Assembly: GCA_015486215.1 (NCBI GenBank)
Contig: WFSA01000187.1
Location: 1 to 32,888 of the forward strand
Reading direction: 5' to 3'
DNA from: Anaerolineae bacterium
GTDB taxonomy: Bacteria > Chloroflexota > Anaerolineae > Promineifilales > Promineifilaceae
Length of the DNA stretch: 32,888 nucleotides
Below, piece by piece: positions 13,620-19,661 of the stretch (within the stretch, counting starts at the first letter, position 1; every line of letters begins with the position of its first letter). The notes beneath the pieces were generated by a model. The model was not told the DNA's origin. It searched no databases and saw only the letters and a list, made by a program, of their open reading frames with translations. Made by a program: the position numbers and the translations under genes.

Positions 13620-14651
13620 ATGCGCGTTGCGATGTATTACAACAATAAAGATGTGCGTTTGGAAGAGATGGGCGTGCCTGAAATTGGGGCGGGCGAGGTG
13701 CTGGTGAAGGTTATCGCCAGCGGTGTTTGCGGCTCGGATGTGATGGAGTGGTATCGCATCAAAAAAGCCCCCATCGTTTTGGGGCATGAGGTGACGGGTG
13801 ACATCGCTGCTGTTGGCGAAGGGGTTGACGGGTTTACGGCCGGCGACCGCGTTGTGTTTACCCATCATGTGCCTTGCCACGATTGCCGCCACTGCCAAGC
13901 GGGACAGCAGACATTGTGCCACACATTGCACAATACCACATTTTATCCGGGCGGCTTTTCAGAATATGTGCGTGTGCCAAAAATCAATGTAGATAGGGGC
14001 GGTGTAATTAAATTGCCTGATTCTATGTCCTATGAGACGGGAACATTTACCGAACCGTTGGGTTGTGCCGTGCGTGGTCAACGCAAAATGGAGATGAAGC
14101 CGGGCGCGAGCGTTTTGGTGCTGGGCAGCGGTCTTTCTGGCTTGTTGCACATCAAATTGGCGATGGCATTGGGCGCAGGGCGCGTGGTGGCGACGGACAT
14201 CAGCGAATATCGGTTGAAAGCGGCCGTTGATGCGGGTGCGGAACTGTCCTTCAACGCCCTAGAAGATGGATTGGTCGAGCGGCTGATCGAAGCGAACGAT
14301 GGACGCGGCTATGATCAGGTGATCGTTTGCACGGCCGTTCCCATCGCCTTCCAACAAGCCCTCCAAGCGGCCGACGCGGGCGGCGTGGTGCTGCTCTACG
14401 CCATCAACACGCCGGGCACAGAAGTCCCCTTCGCCATCTACGACTTCTATCACAAAGGGATCACGCTGATGAACACCTATGGCGCAAGTCCATTGGATTT
14501 GCAAGAGGCGTTGGCGTTGCTGCAACACGGCCGTGTGGAAGTTGATTCACTCATCACCCATCGGCTGCCCTTAGCCGAAACGGTTGAAGGATTCCAACTA
14601 ACGGTAAAAGCACAAAATTCGATGAAAGTAATCATCGAACCGCAGAAATAA
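13620..14651 (+). CDS. Zinc-dependent alcohol dehydrogenase (sorbitol/threonine dehydrogenase type)
   Basis: This 343-aa medium-chain dehydrogenase has catalytic zinc ligands Cys37 (GVCGSD) and His56-Glu57 (GHEVTG) plus Glu145 (FTEPLGCA). Four structural-zinc cysteines are at 86, 89, 92 and 100, and the NAD(P)-binding loop is VLGSGLSGL (168-176) followed by ATDISEYRL. It begins two bases after the lsrF-like stop, with GGAG within the preceding gene, so the two are coupled. Polyol/ketose dehydrogenases of this group oxidise secondary alcohols. I infer oxidation at C4 of the 1-phospho-ketose from MtnA; reduction of a released aldehyde is the alternative. It is the last gene of the metabolic run. 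Confidence 0.9.
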   Translation: MRVAMYYNNKDVRLEEMGVPEIGAGEVLVKVIASGVCGSDVMEWYRIKKAPIVLGHEVTGDIAAVGEGVDGFTAGDRVVFTHHVPCHDCRHCQAGQQTLCHTLHNTTFYPGGFSEYVRVPKINVDRGGVIKLPDSMSYETGTFTEPLGCAVRGQRKMEMKPGASVLVLGSGLSGLLHIKLAMALGAGRVVATDISEYRLKAAVDAGAELSFNALEDGLVERLIEANDGRGYDQVIVCTAVPIAFQQALQAADAGGVVLLYAINTPGTEVPFAIYDFYHKGITLMNTYGASPLDLQEALALLQHGRVEVDSLITHRLPLAETVEGFQLTVKAQNSMKVIIEPQK

Positions 14652-14834
14652 CAATGAACAATGAACAATGAGTAGTATCTTCTCAATAAATCGTGGACAA
14701 GAGTTGACAAATTTCATTAGCATTTTATTTTACACGAGTATCATTAGGAAAATTTGTCAAGTCTCCCCAGAATACTGAGAAGATACAATGAGTAATGAGC
14801 AATTTGTTCTTTGTTCATTACTCATTGTTCATTG
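14650..14834. repeat. AATGAACAATG-type palindrome split by a MITE
   Basis: The left arm (AACAATGAACAATGAACAAT, 14650-14669, and following) and right arm 14811-14834 (TTGTTCATTACTCATTGTTC) are complementary. The family A copy 4 was inserted into the left arm. Without the MITE the sequence forms a hairpin right after the dehydrogenase gene, which might end the operon transcript; no clear T-run is present. Confidence 0.6.
14675..14786 (-). mobile_element. Family A 112-bp MITE, copy 4
   Basis: Full-length 112-bp copy in reverse orientation with a perfect 8-bp target duplication AATGAGTA (14667-14674 and 14787-14794), inserted into an AATGAACAATG palindrome. Confidence 0.93.
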
Positions 14835-14838
14835 CTAA

Positions 14839-14928
14839 GGGAAGGTTCGTTTTTAACTTTGGACTTTCAGGTGACAGGCACTTGCCAAGTGCCTGTCACC
14901 TTGGCCACAGTTATTTACGAGTTTTCCC
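14839..14928 (+). mobile_element. Family B 90-bp element, copy 2
   Basis: 90-bp element flanked by TAA (14836-14838 and 14929-14931), nearly identical to the copy at 7899. Its right end lies 10 bp before the start codon of the solute-binding protein, and the junction CCCTAAGGG supplies an AAGGG that can act as the ribosome site. Confidence 0.87.
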
Positions 14929-14938
14929 TAAGGGTGTG

Positions 14939-16084
14939 ATGTTGAATATTATTGGACCAAATGATCCCGCGTTGGATGTGTTGGCGGCGGCGTTGGATGC
15001 ACGGCCGTATTTGGATGCAGAGTTGACGATTATCCCGTGGCCTGAGTATCGGGAACAATTGATGGCGGTGTTGACGGCCGATACGGCTCCCAGTCAGGCG
15101 GTATTCGTTCCCGGCCATATTTGGTTGCCAGAGTTTGCGGCGGCGGGATATTTGGCTGAAATTGCCCCTTTGATGCAAACGGCTCCCCCCGATCTGCTGA
15201 CTAAGTACGATCCTGACGATATTGTGGCATCGGTTGCTGACGAATGTCAATATGAGGGAAAGCAGTATCAACTGCCCTTCTTTTCTGATGGGCATATCAT
15301 CTTTTATCGTGCCGATCTGATTGAATTGGATGAAAGTGACGGCGTGCCTGTGATTTCTACTCAAGATATATTCTCATTGGCAACGGCCGTTCACAACCCG
15401 CCGCACGTTTACGGGCTTGCGCTCAAAGCGGACGGGAGCGAGATTTTTACCGATTGGCTGCCGTACTTGTGGGAAGCAGGCGGGCGGATTTTTGATGAAA
15501 ACGGCCGTCCTGACCTCGATAACCCGATCAATATCGAAGCATTGGAACTGTATTGCAGCCTGCGTGCCCTTTGCCCGCCAGAAACGGCCGTTTACGGCAA
15601 TGGTGAAATTGCAGAGGTACTCCGCAAAGGAGAGGCGGCCATCGCTGCCAATTGGGGCGGGCAGAGTGCGCCGATTGTGTTGGGTGATGGCGAAGGGCGG
15701 GGGTATAAGACGGCCGTTTTTCCCGTCCCGTGGAACGCCGTATGGGGCATTGCCATCCCGCAGAATCAACCAGATGCTGTCCAGCAGCATACCATTTCTG
15801 TGTTGATGCAGCTGTTAGGAACAGAACAGGATAAACAGATCACGCGCATTGCCGGCAGCCCCGTGCGCCAAAGTAGCTATGCGCCATCAGAAATGGCAAA
15901 ATTCTCATGGCTGGCCGCCCAACGTGAGATGTTGGGACGTGCCAAATTATTGCCCGCCCGACCAGAATTGGGCAATTTCTTGGGATTGCTTTATCGAGCT
16001 GTCCATCAAGCGTTTACAGGTGAATTATCTGCGGCGGAAGCGTTGGCGGATGTGCAGGCAAAGGCGTTGGCGACTGTAGGATAA
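14939..16084 (+). CDS. Family 1 extracellular solute-binding protein homologue without signal peptide
   Basis: This 381-aa protein resembles the SBP_bac_1 (maltose-binding-like) fold. Landmarks are ELTIIPWPEYREQLMAVL near the N-terminus, QYEGKQYQLPFFSDGHIIFYR, WLPYLWEAGGRIFDENGRPD and the C-terminal LLGTEQDKQITRIAGSPVR. It begins directly at the mature-protein level (MLNIIGPNDPALDVL); no signal peptide or lipobox is present. Upstream in frame is only a family B element and the AATGAACAATG repeat. Insertion may therefore have removed the leader and left a cytoplasmic or non-functional protein. Seven ACGGCCGT-type sites show it is native DNA. No transporter genes for it are adjacent. Confidence 0.72.
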   Translation: MLNIIGPNDPALDVLAAALDARPYLDAELTIIPWPEYREQLMAVLTADTAPSQAVFVPGHIWLPEFAAAGYLAEIAPLMQTAPPDLLTKYDPDDIVASVADECQYEGKQYQLPFFSDGHIIFYRADLIELDESDGVPVISTQDIFSLATAVHNPPHVYGLALKADGSEIFTDWLPYLWEAGGRIFDENGRPDLDNPINIEALELYCSLRALCPPETAVYGNGEIAEVLRKGEAAIAANWGGQSAPIVLGDGEGRGYKTAVFPVPWNAVWGIAIPQNQPDAVQQHTISVLMQLLGTEQDKQITRIAGSPVRQSSYAPSEMAKFSWLAAQREMLGRAKLLPARPELGNFLGLLYRAVHQAFTGELSAAEALADVQAKALATVG

Positions 16085-16139
16085 TACTGGGGGATGGGGC
16101 GCAGATTTTCAGAATTTTCAGGATAGGCGCAGGTTCTTG

Positions 16140-17273
16140 TTATCCAGTTTTTGGGGTGACGGGAGAGAGTAAATTGCTGACCGCACGCAGAGCCGCCTCC
16201 ACAGAAACGGTCTCATCCCAGATGAAGGGGATATAGTCGCGCTTTTCCTGTGCTAATACGGATAGACGATCTGTGTGCATGGTGTAAGGCTGCGAAATAC
16301 GGGGATCGCTGGGGCCGAAGATGGTGAGGACGGGGCAGTCAACGGCCGTTGCCACATGCGTCGGCCCTGTATCATGCCCGATATAGAGATCGGCCACCTC
16401 GCTTAACGCCCCAATTTCGCCTAAATCCATTCGCCCAGACCAATCTGCGGTGGGAACAGAGGTTAATCCGTTTATTTTATGGACTAACGGCTTATCGTCA
16501 CTATCACCGACGAGCAGGAATTGGGCATTATATTTTTTATCTAAACCGTTGATGAGACGGACAAACCGCTCCAACGGCCACTGTTTATTTCTATTTGTGC
16601 GGATAGGATTGCGCCCACCGCCGGGATGGATGATGAACAGTTTCTTTTGTCCCAGCCAATCCACATCATCAATGAGCCGTTTGGTAACGGCCGTTCTGGC
16701 ACTATCCGGCGGGTAAAATTCCATCCTGGCGGTGGCAATCAGATCGTCTGATACTTCTGATGCAGCGGCCAGAGAGAGGTAAACGGCCGCTTCCTGCATC
16801 ACCTCATCGGCGGGAACGACGGTGTGCGTGTGGGCAAAGCCGCGCCCGTCAACTTGCAAGCCGACACGCTGGGGAATATGTGCCATCCACGCTAAAAGGG
16901 ACAATATCGTGGAGCGGCTGGGAGTGAACACCGTGTCATACGCTTCCCGTTGCAATCGTTTGGCAAGCGTGGAGAGGTCACGCCAGCTTAATCCGTCCAG
17001 CCCCCCTTTACTGGTGCTGATCAGCTCTGTCAGGCGCGGATTACCGATAATGGCAGGACGCGCCCAATCGCTGATCGCCCAATCGAAGCGGGTATCGGGA
17101 TATTGTTGGCTGAGAGCGGTGAGTAAAGGGGTGGTCAGCATCACTTGGCTGACGCAGCATGGTTTGAGGATGAGGGCTTTTTTTGGCGGGGCAAACGGCC
17201 GTTCCCCTTTTAATGCAAACGGGATGTGTGCCAGACGGGAACATACGGCCGTAAACGTGGACTCTTTAGGCAT
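16140..17273 (-). CDS. Glycosyltransferase family 9 (heptosyltransferase-like)
   Basis: This 377-aa GT-B glycosyltransferase has the GT9 pattern: an N-terminal block ALILKPCCVSQVMLTTPLL with PDTRFDWAISDWARPAI (first Rossmann domain), the donor-binding region LFIIHPGGGRNPIRTNRNKQWP near residue 216, and the C-terminal DLYIGHDTGPTHVATAVDCPVLTIFGPSDP motif. Family members transfer heptose or other sugars to cell-envelope glycans from nucleotide-sugar donors. In a Chloroflexota-type cell, which usually lacks typical LPS, the acceptor is unclear. The gene runs convergent to the solute-binding gene and is 16 bp downstream of comEA on the same strand. Confidence 0.88.
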   Translation of the reverse strand: MPKESTFTAVCSRLAHIPFALKGERPFAPPKKALILKPCCVSQVMLTTPLLTALSQQYPDTRFDWAISDWARPAIIGNPRLTELISTSKGGLDGLSWRDLSTLAKRLQREAYDTVFTPSRSTILSLLAWMAHIPQRVGLQVDGRGFAHTHTVVPADEVMQEAAVYLSLAAASEVSDDLIATARMEFYPPDSARTAVTKRLIDDVDWLGQKKLFIIHPGGGRNPIRTNRNKQWPLERFVRLINGLDKKYNAQFLLVGDSDDKPLVHKINGLTSVPTADWSGRMDLGEIGALSEVADLYIGHDTGPTHVATAVDCPVLTIFGPSDPRISQPYTMHTDRLSVLAQEKRDYIPFIWDETVSVEAALRAVSNLLSPVTPKTG

Positions 17274-17289
17274 TTTTCACCGTCTGCGG

Positions 17290-17940
17290 CTACTCTTCAA
17301 CCGTGATCAGCGCACTCATGGCCGCGAATTTTGCTTCACCGATGCCGGTAACGTCCATGATCGCGTCTATACTGGGGAAATCCCCATTTTCTTGACGATG
17401 GGTGATGATTTTTTGGGCGGTGCTGGGGCCGACACCGGGTAAGGATTCTAATTCGGCGGCGGTCGCGCTATTGATATTGATCATGCCGCTCTCATTACTG
17501 CTGCTTTCAGCGGGGACGGCTTCAATGACGATGGCGCGGGAGTCGGTAACGGCCGTATCCGTCTCTCCTTCATCAATCGTCGGCACATGAATCTGTACGC
17601 CGTCATGCAGCGGCTGGGCGAGATTGATGATCGTTGTGTTGGCCTCGTCGGTGAATCCGTCCGCCGCTTGGATCGCATCCTGCATACGGCCGTCGGCGGG
17701 AATCTCCACTAATCCGGGCGAAACGACGGCTCCATTCACAAAAACGGTCAGCGGCGAGGGCGTGGGGGACGGGGCTTCTGTCGCCGCTGGTTCGGGCGGA
17801 ACGATGACAATTGGGGCGGGTTGAACGCGGTTGCTGAGGGCGAAGGCAACGGCCGTTCCCGTCACACCCATAAAAAGGGCGACAAACAACCATAACCAAT
17901 GTACTGTATTTCCCTGTTTTTGCCTGCGCCGCTCGTCCAT
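17290..17940 (-). CDS. comEA: ComEA-family helix-hairpin-helix DNA-binding protein
   Basis: A 216-aa membrane-anchored protein: a short basic N-terminus, one membrane segment (WLWLFVALFMGVTGTAVAFA), a Pro/Ala/Thr linker, an SLBB domain (LTVFVNGAVVSPGLVEIPAD through VQIHVPT), a second linker and a C-terminal HhH domain (ININSATAAELESLPGVGPS, then AQKIITHR and DVTGIGEAKF). ComEA binds incoming double-stranded DNA at the cell surface during natural transformation. No comEC or comEB lies nearby in the window. Start: ATG 17940 or GTG 17946, six bases apart; neither has a strong ribosome site. Confidence 0.9.
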   Translation of the reverse strand: MDERRRQKQGNTVHWLWLFVALFMGVTGTAVAFALSNRVQPAPIVIVPPEPAATEAPSPTPSPLTVFVNGAVVSPGLVEIPADGRMQDAIQAADGFTDEANTTIINLAQPLHDGVQIHVPTIDEGETDTAVTDSRAIVIEAVPAESSSNESGMININSATAAELESLPGVGPSTAQKIITHRQENGDFPSIDAIMDVTGIGEAKFAAMSALITVEE

Positions 17941-17959
17941 GATCACTCGCTAATAATTA

Positions 17960-18598
17960 TCAATTATCAATTGTTAATCGCTTTTCTAATGTATGCAACG
18001 CCGTTTCCAACTGCGCTTGCCGTAAACTTGTTGTCACATCGCCGCGTGTGCGTTCCAAAACGGCACGCACCGTATCGGTGCGCCGTCGCAAGCCGCCCGT
18101 GATCGCGTCATTGAAATCGACCGTCACCAATACGCTGTAAATATCGTTCATATTGTCTAGCAGCCGTTCAGCCTCATCGCTATGCCCATGCCGAATGATG
18201 TCCAGAATACGGCGACGCTGTTCGGTGGCGGCTTCGGCTAAGCCGTTGAGCCATGTATTGGATTCGACATTCAGATCTTGCGGTGTGGGCAACGGCAAAT
18301 CGCGCACTATGGCGTAGGTGAGTTTGGCTTCGACGAACTCTTTGATCGCGTCTTGGGTATAGCCTGCGTGGTAGAGGGAGGTGTATCCGTCTACGCCGGC
18401 GATTAGGGTGGAAACGGCCGTTTGCGCCTCATTAATTAACCCGTCCGCCACCTCCCACTCTTTGCGGTGGACAGCACGGATAGCACGGGCGCATAAACTG
18501 ACTAATTTACGCGACCGTTGGTACGCTGTATCACGCACCGCGCTTTTTCGTTCAAACTCTTCTCGAATATCGTCAACGATTTTGCTTAATTGTTCCAT
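17960..18598 (-). CDS. Translin-family protein
   Basis: This 212-aa, almost entirely helical protein matches the translin/TRAX fold. Family-like blocks are EFERKSAVRDTAYQRSRKLV, CARAIRAVHRKEWEVADGLI, YHAGYTQDAIKEFVEAKLTY with the following AIVRDLPLPTPQDL, DIIRHGHSDEAERLLDNMND and GLRRRTDTVRAVLERTRGDV. Translin oligomers bind or cleave RNA and single-stranded DNA in eukaryotes and archaea; bacterial members are uncommon and their role is unknown. It is 20 bp upstream of comEA on the same strand, so a link to nucleic-acid handling is possible but unproven. The TRAX-type catalytic acidic residues cannot be confirmed by eye. Confidence 0.85.
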   Translation of the reverse strand: MEQLSKIVDDIREEFERKSAVRDTAYQRSRKLVSLCARAIRAVHRKEWEVADGLINEAQTAVSTLIAGVDGYTSLYHAGYTQDAIKEFVEAKLTYAIVRDLPLPTPQDLNVESNTWLNGLAEAATEQRRRILDIIRHGHSDEAERLLDNMNDIYSVLVTVDFNDAITGGLRRRTDTVRAVLERTRGDVTTSLRQAQLETALHTLEKRLTIDN

Positions 18599-18635
18599 TA
18601 TTTTCTATCACACGCTCAGAGTGACCCTTGTTCTA

Positions 18636-18959
18636 TTACTCTTGCCCATCTTTTGGCGGGGTGAAGAATTGTTGTGCCAAATTACGCGGCATTTGAATCG
18701 GCCCAAATTGACGCTCATAATTAGCGATATTCTGCTTCAAGGCTGCTTGCAGCATTTTAGCGTGCATCGGTGACATGATCACGCGAGCTTTGATCTGCCC
18801 GCGCGGGGTACGGGGCAGCATTTGGGCAAAATCAACCACCATCTCAGCAAAGGTGTGACTGATAAAGGCGAGATTGGCGTAAACCGCCTCCAAATCTTTG
18901 GGTATGTCAACAGCAACCTGTTTTGGCTGCACTGGCACTATTGGTTTTTGTTCGCTCAT
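18636..18959 (-). CDS. DUF3467 family protein
   Basis: A 107-aa protein with the DUF3467 pattern: an N-terminal variable tail (MSEQKPIVPVQPKQVAVDIP), then AVYANLAFISHTFAEMVVDFAQMLP, ARVIMSPMHAKMLQAALKQN and IANYERQFGPIQMP. The function of the family is not established. I chose ATG 18959 because AAGGAAAAC precedes it; the open frame reaches back to 19028 without support. It stands 37 bp upstream of the translin gene on the same strand. Confidence 0.85.
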   Translation of the reverse strand: MSEQKPIVPVQPKQVAVDIPKDLEAVYANLAFISHTFAEMVVDFAQMLPRTPRGQIKARVIMSPMHAKMLQAALKQNIANYERQFGPIQMPRNLAQQFFTPPKDGQE

Positions 18960-19100
18960 ATGTTTTCCTTGAGGAGTTTTCTTTCTGTTTTTAGGCAGAC
19001 CTAGCAGGGCATTTCTAGAATCGCCCACTATGACTCAATTTCAATAAACAAGACAGTGTAAATATAATCTATTGTATACCTTTTAGCAATGGAGGGGCGG

Positions 19101-19378
19101 CTAGGGCGATTGCAACCTCGCCTTAATTCGCGATCGTGATCGTTTTCGTGATCGAAAATCGAAAAAACATATCTTCTCAGTATTCTGGGGAGACTTGATA
19201 AATTTTCCTAATTTGTCAAGTCTTGAGAAGATACGAAAAAACCGATCACGAAATACGATCACGACAATCATAACGCATAAACTCCCCGCAATTCATATAT
19301 TATGTCAATTGCGGAGCTACTAAAAACAGTATAAATTTGGAATTTAATAGTGCGATTTGGAGGTTGCAATCGCCCTAG
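19101..19378. mobile_element. 278-bp element with perfect 19-bp inverted termini, hosting a MITE
   Basis: CTAGGGCGATTGCAACCTC (19101-19119) recurs as its exact complement at 19360-19378. Inside are CGTGATCG palindromes (about 19130-19153 and 19242-19264), and the family A copy 5 is inserted in their loop. The termini allow a TA or CTAG target duplication, which is ambiguous because CTAG is itself palindromic. No coding capacity. It occupies most of the 19029-19438 gene-free stretch. Confidence 0.75.
19169..19234 (+). mobile_element. Family A MITE, copy 5 (66-bp internal-deletion form)
   Basis: Both termini are kept (first base changed, ATATCTTCTCA; end GAGAAGATAC) and a perfect 8-bp target duplication GAAAAAAC flanks it (19161-19168 and 19235-19242). 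Compared with the 112-bp form, a 32-bp and a 14-bp internal segment are missing, leaving an even better hairpin. Confidence 0.88.
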
Positions 19379-19438
19379 AAGATGCACTGCCGCACTCGCC
19401 CGCTTACAAACACCTGATATAATTTGTGCTGGATTGTT

Positions 19439-19588
19439 GACATGGTTTATTTGACGCAAGATGATCTTTACACTTTGAGGGCGGGCACAAGGCCGCGCCC
19501 CTACAATTTACTCCTGTAGTGGAGACTTTTATGGTCGCCCGATCACGCAACAATTGTAAAGACGATTCACCCTAATTTGAACCATATC
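19439..19588 (+). mobile_element. Family C 150-bp MITE, copy 1
   Basis: 150-bp element with ends GACATGGTTTA and TTGAACCATATC and a perfect 8-bp target duplication GGATTGTT (19431-19438 and 19589-19596). The interior contains GGGCGGGCACAAGGCCGCGC and a GTCGCCC segment, and the complementary CTTTACA and TGTAAAG near each end. No ORF. A second complete copy is at 30152. Confidence 0.9.
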
Positions 19589-19661
19589 GGATTGTTTATA
19601 GTTCAGGCAAATGATGTCTGGCAAAATTAGTTCTTGTAAAAAGAAAGGAGAATAAGGAAAA

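Noticed and set aside
12830-14651. An autoinducer-2 (Lsr) operon
   Set aside because: An LsrF homologue and an RbsABC-type importer are present, but no lsrK, lsrG or lsrR homologue; the kinase is clearly MtnK.
14795-14938. A signal peptide for the solute-binding protein
   Set aside because: The in-frame extension is a translation of the repeat DNA and the family B element, which reads similarly wherever that element occurs.
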